From positions 1 through 21,030 of the forward strand of contig DFOA01000054.1 in the NCBI GenBank assembly GCA_002381185.1: a stretch of 21,030 nt of DNA, read 5' to 3'. The notes under the pieces were generated by a model that had not been told where the DNA came from, did no database searches, and saw only the letters and a list, made by a program, of their open reading frames with translations. The DNA is from Firmicutes bacterium UBA3553. GTDB lineage: Bacteria; Bacillota; Clostridia; Tissierellales; Sedimentibacteraceae. Below, one piece after another: positions 1-6,389 of this stretch. How positions within the stretch are numbered: position 1 is the first letter of the stretch; every line of letters starts with the position of its first letter. Position numbers and translations under genes: made by a program.

Positions 1-894
1 TTCTGTGGAGATGTATGTATGCAAAAGACTTATACTATAGATTTCCTTACTAAGAAAAAAGTAAAGAATGAAGGGTATGCACCTCAATACTATATAGAAG
101 ATAATCATGAAGCTATTATCCCCAAAGAATTATTTCATCAGGTACAAGTAGAAAAAGCAAGACGTGCGAGTCTTAATAAAGCTGCTGTTACAAGGAAGAC
201 AAATAAAGCTAAAAAGGAAAAGAGTAAATACAGTTCCAAGTATGTACTTACTGACCTTATGGTATGTGCAGAATGTGGTCATGCTTATCGCAGACAGACC
301 TGGTCAAAATACGGAAAGAAATCTGCAGTATGGCGATGCGAAGACAGGCTAAAAAATGGTACAAGTTCAAAATGCAAAAATTCTCCCACTTTAAAAGAAG
401 AACAACTTCATGATGCCATAATGAATGCTATTAATGATGTGGTAGAAAATAGTGGTGATTTTATAGAAACATTTAGAGAAAATGTCATTCGAGTCATAGG
501 AAATTATAGCACTGAAGGAATTGCAACCGAGTATGATGACCAAATTGACGTGCTGCAAAAACAAATGCTAAAACTCATCGAAGACAACGCAAAACAAGGA
601 GCTGTAAGCGAAGATTTTGATGAAGCCTACAGATACATATCAGAACAGATTAACGAGCTTAAAAAGGTGAAAATAAAGCTTGTACAGGCACAAAAACAAG
701 CGGAGAACTACAAGCAGCGAGTAGAGGCATTAGACAAAGCTATGAACTCAGTAAACCCAAAGGTACGAGAATTTGATCAAGAACTTGTTAAAAGGCTGAT
801 ACAAAGCATCCGAGTGCATAAAGGAATGAAGATAGAAATACAATTTCACTCAAGAATAGTAATGATGAAGGAAGTTGATTATTATGAAGATTAA
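1..894 (+). CDS. Large serine recombinase, C-terminal part (gene enters from the left edge)
   Basis: The reading frame is open from base 1, so the gene starts outside the window; the ATG at 19 is internal. What is visible is the C-terminal half of a large serine recombinase. A recombinase-domain end (TYTIDFLTKKKVKNEG and IEDNHEAIIPKELF) is followed by a recombinase zinc beta-ribbon with VCAECGHAYRR and a second pair of cysteines at CEDRLKNGTSSKC. A long coiled coil follows, rich in Lys, Glu and Gln (VLQKQMLKLIEDNAKQG onward), as is typical of this family. The catalytic N-terminal resolvase domain is not in the window. Such enzymes integrate and excise phages and conjugative or mobilisable elements without tRNA targeting. 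Its position beside a string of defence genes suggests it marks one edge of the mobile element that carries or carried them. No attachment site can be recognised from one side alone. Confidence 0.9.
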   Translation, partial: FCGDVCMQKTYTIDFLTKKKVKNEGYAPQYYIEDNHEAIIPKELFHQVQVEKARRASLNKAAVTRKTNKAKKEKSKYSSKYVLTDLMVCAECGHAYRRQTWSKYGKKSAVWRCEDRLKNGTSSKCKNSPTLKEEQLHDAIMNAINDVVENSGDFIETFRENVIRVIGNYSTEGIATEYDDQIDVLQKQMLKLIEDNAKQGAVSEDFDEAYRYISEQINELKKVKIKLVQAQKQAENYKQRVEALDKAMNSVNPKVREFDQELVKRLIQSIRVHKGMKIEIQFHSRIVMMKEVDYYED

Positions 895-1052
895 TAGCAA
901 GTCAAAAAGTTAAATTTTATATGAATTAAGACACTTGATCCCATTCAGCAATTAGAGAATGAATCAAGAGGCTTCCCAAAGTGATTTTGAAAAAACATAA
1001 AATCATATTTTAAATGCAAAAAGTCAAATTACTTAGACGAAAATAATATTTA

Positions 1053-1070
1053 TGTCAAACACTATTGACA
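1053..1070. promoter_or_regulatory. Inverted repeat overlapping the -35 box, probable operator
   Basis: TGTCAA and TTGACA form a perfect 6-bp inverted repeat separated by six bases (TGTCAAACACTATTGACA). The right arm is exactly the -35 box of the promoter at 1065-1093. A repressor bound here would block RNA polymerase. The obvious candidate is the XRE-type protein encoded at 1924-3063, since such regulators often repress their own operon until cleaved or removed. That link is inference; the symmetry is seen directly. Confidence 0.5.
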
Positions 1071-1093
1071 GTTTTATATAAAAAGCCTATAAT
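1065..1093 (+). promoter_or_regulatory. Consensus sigma-A promoter for the DUF5986/ImmA-IrrE operon
   Basis: TTGACA at 1065-1070 and TATAAT at 1088-1093 both match the vegetative consensus exactly, with an ideal 17-base spacer. The ribosome binding site of the next gene starts about 19 bases after the -10 box, so the transcript leader is short. This is the clearest promoter in the window. Confidence 0.8.
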
Positions 1094-1111
1094 ATATTTA
1101 ATAAATATATT
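1091..1111. promoter_or_regulatory. 10-bp perfect inverted repeat in the leader of the regulator operon
   Basis: Arms AATATATTTA (1091-1100) and TAAATATATT (1102-1111) are perfectly complementary around a single central base. The element begins within the -10 box and ends just before the GGAGG ribosome binding site. It could be a second operator. It is all A/T, so chance is a real alternative in this AT-rich DNA. Confidence 0.3.
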
Positions 1112-1126
1112 GGAGGTGTAGAATTA

Positions 1127-1891
1127 GTGTCTACAAAAAAGAAGCTGGAGATTTCTCCTGAAATAAGTTTAAGTATTGTTCAATGTATTAATGATGCTGT
1201 TGGCGACAAAATTAAAGAAGACGTAAAGAGACATCGTCTTGTAACTCAAAATAGTACTCCCTCACGTATTTGGGATTTGTTAAACACTGATCTCTGCACC
1301 AAATTTAATAGTCCTGATTGTATGGCTTATAAATCTAAAAGAGGTCCTTGGGAAATGGTTATGGTCTATGAAAAATGCAGTGGATTTCTTTATAGTATAA
1401 TGAGGGAAAAACGCTATAAAGAAGTTCACGATAAAATTAGGCATCGGAGACGTATGCATTATGTTGACATCTTAGCTAGGCATCTTAATTCTGATTTGAT
1501 ATATACTACAAGACAATTATCTTTTATTCCAACTATTTCAGTGACTTTTGAAGACCAAGATAAAGTCGTCGAAGCTGTCCAAAAATTACTTGAAAATCTT
1601 TTTGAGGATGATGTTGTCTTAAAACGTCATGTATTGGTATTGTTTGAAGGAGCAAATTTTCAACTTTCTTCTGTTCGTGCTGTAATGGTTAATTCAAATT
1701 TAGACATTGTTGCTGAAGAGGACTGGAGTAAATACATATCTATAGAAGAAAGTATCATAGTAGATCAAGTTGAAGATGCTAATATACCATATAATAATCC
1801 TACACGAGGACTAAAATTGACTGCCAAGGCTGACAAAAGAAAAAGAAGTGCGCAAATTCGAAAAATTAGAAAAGAGAATGAGCCTATGTAA
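1127..1891 (+). CDS. DUF5986-like protein of unknown function
   Basis: This gene encodes 254 residues from a GTG start at 1127, chosen because TGGAGGTG lies eight bases upstream and no better start follows. The segment RHRLVTQNSTPSRIWDLLNT, the DCMAYKSKRGPWEMVM stretch and the GFLYSIMREKRY motif match what I recall of the DUF5986 family, which occurs beside ImmA/IrrE-type regulators in Firmicutes. I see no catalytic motif, signal peptide or membrane segment. The last 25 residues are strongly basic (KADKRKRSAQIRKIRKENE), which could serve nucleic-acid contact. It is the first gene of a two-gene unit with the XRE-peptidase 32 bases downstream, under the promoter at 1065-1093. A sensor or partner role for that regulator is the natural guess, but it is only a guess. 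Confidence 0.6.
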   Translation: MSTKKKLEISPEISLSIVQCINDAVGDKIKEDVKRHRLVTQNSTPSRIWDLLNTDLCTKFNSPDCMAYKSKRGPWEMVMVYEKCSGFLYSIMREKRYKEVHDKIRHRRRMHYVDILARHLNSDLIYTTRQLSFIPTISVTFEDQDKVVEAVQKLLENLFEDDVVLKRHVLVLFEGANFQLSSVRAVMVNSNLDIVAEEDWSKYISIEESIIVDQVEDANIPYNNPTRGLKLTAKADKRKRSAQIRKIRKENEPM

Positions 1892-1923
1892 TTTTTCTTA
1901 GTATAAATACGGAGGAAATTATA

Positions 1924-3063
1924 ATGAAAATAAATTTTAATGGAGAACGATTAAAAAAAGCTCGTACTTATAGAGGCATAACAGTAGCCGAATTAGCTGA
2001 AAGAATTAACTGCCAACGTCAAACTGTTTCTATGTACGAAAACAATAAATCTAATCCTATTGATGATGATGTAGTAAAGCGTATTGCTAAAGAATTGGCT
2101 TTTCCCGTAAAATTTTTCCTAGAAAATGGAACGCAAATTATAACGGGTTCAACCTATTTTAGAGCATTGCTGACAACAAATAAAAAATACAGAGCAGAAC
2201 AAGTTCAAAAAATGGAATTCCTTGCGGAGATTTATTCTTTCCTTCAAGAATATATTGAATTTCCAAAACTTATTTTACCTAATTGTACGAATAAGACACC
2301 GGAAGAAGCTGCATTATTACTAAGAGAGGTTTGGGGACTTGGATTAAAGCCTATTGAAAACATCATCTATGAAGTTGAGCAACGTGGAATTTTAGTAACA
2401 ACATTTTCTACATCTACTGATGATATAGATGCATTTAGTCAAATGGTGACTATAACTGGAAAGCCATTTTACATGATTGGATATTCTAACAATAAAACAT
2501 CTGCTGCAAGAATTCACTTTGATATTGCTCATGAATTAGGACATATTTGTTTACATGAATGGAGTGAAGATGTAGAAGCTCTTGAAAAACCAGACTTTAA
2601 AAAGAGAGAAGAAGAAGCTCACAGATTTGCTTCTGCATTCTTACTTCCAAAAGAGACTTATAAAATAGATGCTATAAGAACACCACTACGTATTCCAGAT
2701 TATACGCAGTTAAAAAGAAAATGGAAGGTTTCAATTCAAGCAATGATTCGACGTTCTTATTCATTAGGAATTATCTCTATGGAGGAATATCAAATGATGA
2801 TTCGTACATTGCAACGTCGCGGATTGCGTAAGGAAGAGCCATTAGATGATGAATTGATAACAGCTTCTCCATCATTGCTTAAGACTGCTGTTATGATGTT
2901 GCTAAATGAAAATGTATTTACGGCTAAAGAATTTATGGATGAACTTTCCTTCTCATATAATTTAAGTTTAGAACCGGAAGAAGTTGAATATCTATTAAAT
3001 CTTCCACGTAATACCTTAGGTATTAATAAAATTTTAAATTTTTCTGATTTAAAATTGAAATGA
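1924..3063 (+). CDS. XRE-family regulator with ImmA/IrrE metallopeptidase domain
   Basis: The protein has 379 residues, with a GGAGGAAAT ribosome binding site directly before the ATG. Residues about 7-60 form an XRE-type helix-turn-helix (VAELAERINCQRQTVSMYEN is the recognition part). A zinc-peptidase domain follows, with HELGH at residues 203-207 inside HFDIAHELGHICLH; the later EEEAHRFASAFLLP motif supplies the third zinc ligand. This architecture matches ImmA/IrrE proteins, which sense stress or foreign DNA and cleave repressors, as in ICEBs1 ImmA or Deinococcus IrrE. The C-terminal 120 residues are helical and unassigned. The gene is probably co-transcribed with the DUF5986-like gene and may bind the inverted repeat at 1053-1070. 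It lies between the recombinase and the defence genes, so it could control element mobility or defence expression; the sequence does not decide which. Confidence 0.88.
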   Translation: MKINFNGERLKKARTYRGITVAELAERINCQRQTVSMYENNKSNPIDDDVVKRIAKELAFPVKFFLENGTQIITGSTYFRALLTTNKKYRAEQVQKMEFLAEIYSFLQEYIEFPKLILPNCTNKTPEEAALLLREVWGLGLKPIENIIYEVEQRGILVTTFSTSTDDIDAFSQMVTITGKPFYMIGYSNNKTSAARIHFDIAHELGHICLHEWSEDVEALEKPDFKKREEEAHRFASAFLLPKETYKIDAIRTPLRIPDYTQLKRKWKVSIQAMIRRSYSLGIISMEEYQMMIRTLQRRGLRKEEPLDDELITASPSLLKTAVMMLLNENVFTAKEFMDELSFSYNLSLEPEEVEYLLNLPRNTLGINKILNFSDLKLK

Positions 3064-3214
3064 GTTTTTTGTGAAAGGCTTATTGGATGCATTTATTACA
3101 GAGGGATAGTATTAAATTTAGGCGAATTAGTAGAGATTTTATGGTTTACAAAAGTAAAAATAGTATTAAGCATTAAAGAAAATACTCAAATATAAAATGA
3201 AGGAGGTATTTACA

Positions 3215-3466
3215 ATGGAAGAAAAAAAGAAAGTAGTCCCTATTATAGTGGAAGGTGCTCTTCATGAATGGCCAAAGGGGGAAATTACATACAGCGAAGT
3301 AGTTACTCTCGAAGTCCCAGATTACGCTCAACATCCTGAGATAACCTATTCTGTTAAATATGTGAGGGGTCATGGCAGCAAACCGGAAGGTACACTTTCC
3401 TCCGGCAGTTCAGTTAAGGTGAAGGAAGGAATGATTTTTAGTGTATCAGAGACTGGTCAATCATAA
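3215..3466 (+). CDS. Ubiquitin-like modifier, single Multi_ubiq-type beta-grasp domain
   Basis: An ATG at 3197 exists, but AAGGAGG at 3200-3206 lies inside that extension and is perfectly spaced for the ATG at 3215, giving 83 residues. The pattern matches the Multi_ubiq family: VPIIVEGALHEWPKGEITYSE, then VTLEVPDY, then YSVKYVRGHGSKPEGTL, and a final VKVKEGMIFSVSETGQS. There is one copy of the domain, whereas many family members carry two or three. The C-terminus ends in TGQS with no Gly-Gly, so it is not a classical ubiquitin tail; family members often end in a short Thr/Ser-containing tail like this. The last 26 bases overlap the E1-like gene, so translation of the two is coupled. It is predicted to be the protein conjugated, or otherwise activated, by that enzyme. 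No clear promoter was found in the 133 bases upstream. Confidence 0.82.
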   Translation: MEEKKKVVPIIVEGALHEWPKGEITYSEVVTLEVPDYAQHPEITYSVKYVRGHGSKPEGTLSSGSSVKVKEGMIFSVSETGQS

Positions 3467-4646
3467 TGATGATATAAAGCGTTTAGTAGAAAAGGGATAT
3501 GCTATCGGATTTGATAGCAATTATCTTGTTATCCGAGATATACCATATTTGGATCAGCAACTACAACTAAAAATAGGTGCGTTTGTAGCCAAGCTTGTGT
3601 TCATAGATCAAAATAAGGTTATACAAGATGATCATCAAGTTTATTTTGCAGGTTCTGTACCGTATAACCTTGACGGTAGGCCCATTCCAAATCTTGGTGG
3701 AGGACCTATTAACCTTCCTTTAAGTGAGAATAGTAAGGATGTAATTGTGGAGCGTTCCTTTTCAAATAAACCGCGGATTACAGGTAGGTTTCTTGATTTC
3801 TTCGAGAAAATTGAAAGTTATGTCACTATTATATCTGGACCTGCCATGGAGAAATGTAATGTTAATCCATATACATATAGAATTGTTGAGCAGACTCAGG
3901 AAGATTCAGTCTTTAAATTTCAAGATACTCTTACATCGAGGGCTGAGATATCCGACTTATCTGCAAAATTCAAGGATGATGTAGTGGCTATTATAGGGTT
4001 AGGAGGCACTGGTTCGTATGTACTTGATTTTATTGCTAAGACACCAGTTAGAGAAATACGTATTTTCGATTTAGACCCATATTATGTTCATAATGCATTT
4101 CGCTCTCCAGGAAGGCTACAACCAGATGAGCTAAATAAGCTCAAAGTAGATGTCTTTAAAACACGGTATGAAAATTTTCGTAATGGAATAAAAGCCGAAT
4201 CCAAATTTATTGATGAGACTTGTAGAGAAGACCTAAACAATGTAACATTTGCGTTTGTATGTGTAGATAAGGGAACATCACGTGCAAGTATTATTGAACT
4301 TTTAATTTCAATGCAAATTCCTTTTGTTGATGTCGGAATGGGGCTAAGTCGAAAAAACGGAAAACTAAAGGGTCTGATTCGTACCTCTTACTTCTCTACT
4401 GATGAGGATCAGATTATAAAAGAAAAAGAATTGGTACCTCTTACTGATAATCCTGATGGTATGTATAAGACGAATATTCAAATTGGGGAACTTAATGCAC
4501 TAAATGCTTGTCTGGCAGTTATAAGATTTAAGCAGCTACGAGGATTCTACATGGAATCAGCGGTCAATTATGATTTGTTGTTCGATATTTCTGACATGAA
4601 GATAGTTGGGAGTGATTTGACTGACAACCAAAATGACGAAGATTAA
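3441..4646 (+). CDS. E1-like ThiF-family adenylyltransferase with N-terminal DUF6791-like domain
   Basis: GTG at 3441 is taken as the start. GAAGGAAGGA ends ten bases upstream, an in-frame stop lies just before at 3432, and the ATG at 3466 is out of frame. The first 165 residues (QLKIGAFVAKLVFIDQNKV, then VPYNLDGRPIPNLGGGPINL) resemble the DUF6791 domain that precedes ThiF in such operons; it may be an E2-like or substrate-binding module. Residues about 180-400 form the ThiF/E1 Rossmann fold: GLGGTGS nucleotide loop at 186-192, RIFDLDPYYVHNAFRSPG with the conserved Asp, Asn and Arg, and VCVDKGTSR. It should adenylate the C-terminus of the modifier encoded just upstream. Cys139, Cys261, Cys274 and one near 373 are candidate thioester residues; I cannot tell which, if any, is catalytic. 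It overlaps both neighbours (26 and 14 bases). Confidence 0.85.
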   Translation: MYQRLVNHNDDIKRLVEKGYAIGFDSNYLVIRDIPYLDQQLQLKIGAFVAKLVFIDQNKVIQDDHQVYFAGSVPYNLDGRPIPNLGGGPINLPLSENSKDVIVERSFSNKPRITGRFLDFFEKIESYVTIISGPAMEKCNVNPYTYRIVEQTQEDSVFKFQDTLTSRAEISDLSAKFKDDVVAIIGLGGTGSYVLDFIAKTPVREIRIFDLDPYYVHNAFRSPGRLQPDELNKLKVDVFKTRYENFRNGIKAESKFIDETCREDLNNVTFAFVCVDKGTSRASIIELLISMQIPFVDVGMGLSRKNGKLKGLIRTSYFSTDEDQIIKEKELVPLTDNPDGMYKTNIQIGELNALNACLAVIRFKQLRGFYMESAVNYDLLFDISDMKIVGSDLTDNQNDED

Positions 4647-5031
4647 ATTGAAAAGGGTTCATTATATACCAAGGGATTTAGAACCAGGTGTGCTTTATAT
4701 CTCTGAAGAATTTGGAGCTGCTGCTCATCTTTGTGCCTGTGGTTGCGGAGCAAAGATTCGAACTCCATTAGGTCCCACAGAATGGTCATTTACGGAGACT
4801 CCAAGTGGTCCAACACTTTCCCCTTCGATAGGAAATTGGCAGCAACCATGTCAATCGCATTATTTTATAAGGAATGGTCAAGTTGTGTGGGCTCCTAAAT
4901 GGACGCTTGAGCAAATTGAGGCAGGGCGTATTGATGAGGAATTAAGGCGCAAAGCATATTATGATGATGCATATAAAAATAAGAGTGTATTTAAAAGAAT
5001 TTGGAATTGGATGAAGAATTTATTTAGTTGA
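4633..5031 (+). CDS. DUF6527-like small Cys/His protein of the ubiquitin-like operon
   Basis: The protein has 132 residues; its ATG overlaps the end of the E1-like gene by 14 bases. The central part, HLCACGCGAKIRTPLGPTEW followed by GPTLSPSIGN and PCQSHYFIRNGQVVWA, fits the DUF6527 family that recurs with Multi_ubiq and ThiF genes. The spaced CxCxxC plus a later Cys-x-x-His looks like a structural zinc site (C-A-C-G-C and C-Q-S-H). The C-terminal 45 residues are charged and end in an aromatic helix (IWNWMKNLF) that could touch a membrane or a partner. Its reaction is unknown to me. By position it may act as ligase, adaptor or deconjugating factor, because no JAB/JAMM protease gene or separate E2 gene is present in the operon. 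A hairpin at 5110-5141 follows. Confidence 0.7.
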   Translation: MTKIKLKRVHYIPRDLEPGVLYISEEFGAAAHLCACGCGAKIRTPLGPTEWSFTETPSGPTLSPSIGNWQQPCQSHYFIRNGQVVWAPKWTLEQIEAGRIDEELRRKAYYDDAYKNKSVFKRIWNWMKNLFS

Positions 5032-5109
5032 AAGACTGTAACTGACTATATGGGGTGAACAGAAGAATTGATAGTTGGCAATTAGTAGACTACTATAAAT
5101 AGGTATTAA

Positions 5110-5141
5110 AATATGAGTAGGGTGTCTTCCCTGCTCATATT
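5110..5141 (+). terminator. Strong hairpin after the ubiquitin-like operon
   Basis: ATATGAGTAGGG (5111-5122) pairs with CCCTGCTCATAT (5129-5140) around a six-base loop, with one G-T wobble, and the flanking A-T pair makes a 13-bp stem. There is no good U-run afterwards, so it may work as a weak or factor-assisted terminator or as a 3'-end stabiliser. Confidence 0.5.
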
Positions 5142-5334
5142 GAATCTAAACGGCTAAGAATAAAGTCCTTAATTTGTTGAGAACTCTATACTTGGCGATT
5201 TTGCTATTTTAAATCTAAACATTCTGTAAAATTGTGTCTAATATGATGTTTTGCTGTTGTAAAATTTTAGGAAAAGATATAAAATTATAATAACAATGTT
5301 GTTTATATTATTATCTTGATTAGGAGCCATCATT
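5142..5334. other. Gene-free AT-rich spacer
   Basis: No reading frame with family features was found here. The only structure I see is a short palindrome at about 5293-5307 (AACAA TG TTGTT inside an A/T tract), too common in such DNA to interpret. Confidence 0.4.
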
Positions 5335-5574
5335 TTGTCAACAGTAAATGAATTATTAGAGTTGGCAAAAAGAGAATTGACTAACCTTAAATCATTTGAA
5401 GTAATCTAAGCTCATGATTTATTCTAAGGATACGAGTGGAATAGAATATCACGAAGTGACCGACTCATCCTTGGCACCTTATTTTTCAATTATATCAAAA
5501 CTGTTGATTTAGGTGTTGTCTCTATTGAAAAGCCTTCGTCTGGGCAGTAGCGTTATAAGAATAATTATCCTTAG
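5335..5574 (+). pseudogene. DUF1413-like gene with three in-frame stop codons
   Basis: Read from a TTG at 5335, which has TAGGAG eight bases upstream, one frame gives a family-like protein broken only by nonsense codons. It runs VNELLELAKRELTNLKSFEV, stop (TAA 5407-5409), AHDLF, stop (TAA 5425-5427), GYEWNRISRSDRLILGTLFF, then DLGVVSIEKPSSGQ, stop (TAG 5548-5550), RYKNN and a final TAG at 5572-5574. The GYEWNRI and RLILGTLFFNY motifs recall the small DUF1413 proteins. No frameshift is needed anywhere, so decay is recent or the stops are recoded. All three stops are one substitution from a Lys or Gln codon, residues expected at those places. The final stop overlaps the ribosome binding site of the next gene. 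I read it as a dead gene; its original function is unknown. Confidence 0.6.
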
Positions 5575-5588
5575 GAGGAAATTGAAAT

Positions 5589-6386
5589 ATGCCTAAACTC
5601 ACTCAAATTGAAAAAGGAATTTTTATGAAGCTGTTTAATAGAGGCGGTTATGTATTAAATTTTTCTACAAATGATTTTGATGTGTTTACATTAGAAAGTA
5701 TTGGGATTGCGTTGTGCGAAACTTACAAACAGTCTAAGGGTAAATCTTTAATGTCTTACATTAGTGAAGCAACAGAAGATGATATTGTTAAATTATTAAA
5801 AGATTTATTAGATTATTATGAAGCACATTATGAATATGAAATTGAAAATGATGATGACTATTCAAAAGTATATAAACGAAGTAAAGATATAATGGAACGT
5901 ATTTTATATAATAAAAGTCCGCTTGCCTCTGTTGCCGTGGATTTGAAAGAAAAATTCTCAAGTGAATATCTTTCTTTACAAATTGACTTAATGTTAAAAA
6001 TGCAGTCTGAAAATCCAACAGAAGCAATTGGAAAAGCTAAGGAATTAGTTGAAAGCTGTTGTAAAACAATCCTTGATGAAAATGGAAAAGAGTGGGATAA
6101 TACCTGGGATGTAGGACAATTGTCTGGTGAAACAATTAAACTCCTTAAACTTATGCCTAAAGATATACCTGATACGGCACCTGCATCTAATGAGATGAAA
6201 GCTATTTTGGGAAATTTACGTGCGATATCTACAAACCTTGCAGCACTACGTAATCCATATGGCAGTGGACATGGTAAAAGTGCAACTTACAAAGGACTTG
6301 AAGAGCGCCATGCGAAACTTGCTGTAGGTAGTAGCATTACTCTTGTTAGTTTCCTTTGGGATACTCATGAGAGGAGATGTATTTAA
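5589..6386 (+). CDS. Abortive-infection family protein with C-terminal Abi_C domain
   Basis: This gene encodes 265 residues, with AGGAGGAAATTG before the ATG. The C-terminal half is a clear Abi_C domain: NPTEAIGKAKELVESCCKTI at about residues 140-160, WDVGQLSGETIKLLKL, then ILGNLRAISTNLAALRNPYG, GHGKSA, and the final RHAKLAVGSSITLVSFLWDT. The Arg-Asn plus Gly-His arrangement (RNPYGSGHG) resembles an HEPN-type Rx4-6H nuclease motif. The N-terminal 120 residues (YEIENDDDYSKVYK) are helical and acidic and I cannot assign them. Only three bases separate its stop from the next gene, so the two form an operon. By family the pair should stop phage spread by halting growth of infected cells, possibly through RNA cleavage; that mechanism is inferred. 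Confidence 0.8.
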   Translation: MPKLTQIEKGIFMKLFNRGGYVLNFSTNDFDVFTLESIGIALCETYKQSKGKSLMSYISEATEDDIVKLLKDLLDYYEAHYEYEIENDDDYSKVYKRSKDIMERILYNKSPLASVAVDLKEKFSSEYLSLQIDLMLKMQSENPTEAIGKAKELVESCCKTILDENGKEWDNTWDVGQLSGETIKLLKLMPKDIPDTAPASNEMKAILGNLRAISTNLAALRNPYGSGHGKSATYKGLEERHAKLAVGSSITLVSFLWDTHERRCI

Positions 6387-6389
6387 GCA

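Noticed and set aside
1..60. Serine recombinase gene starting at the ATG at base 19
   Set aside because: The frame is open to base 1 and encodes family-like sequence before that ATG, so it is an internal methionine of a gene cut by the window edge.
3145..3173. Promoter for the ubiquitin-like operon with TTTACA at 3145
   Set aside because: No acceptable -10 box lies 16-18 bases downstream; TAGTAT is only 10 bases away. The operon promoter remains unidentified.
2790..3442. Minus-strand open frames over the end of the ImmA/IrrE gene and over the ubiquitin-like modifier gene
   Set aside because: They lie opposite strongly supported plus-strand genes, have no family features or ribosome binding sites, and are explained by AT-rich codon use.
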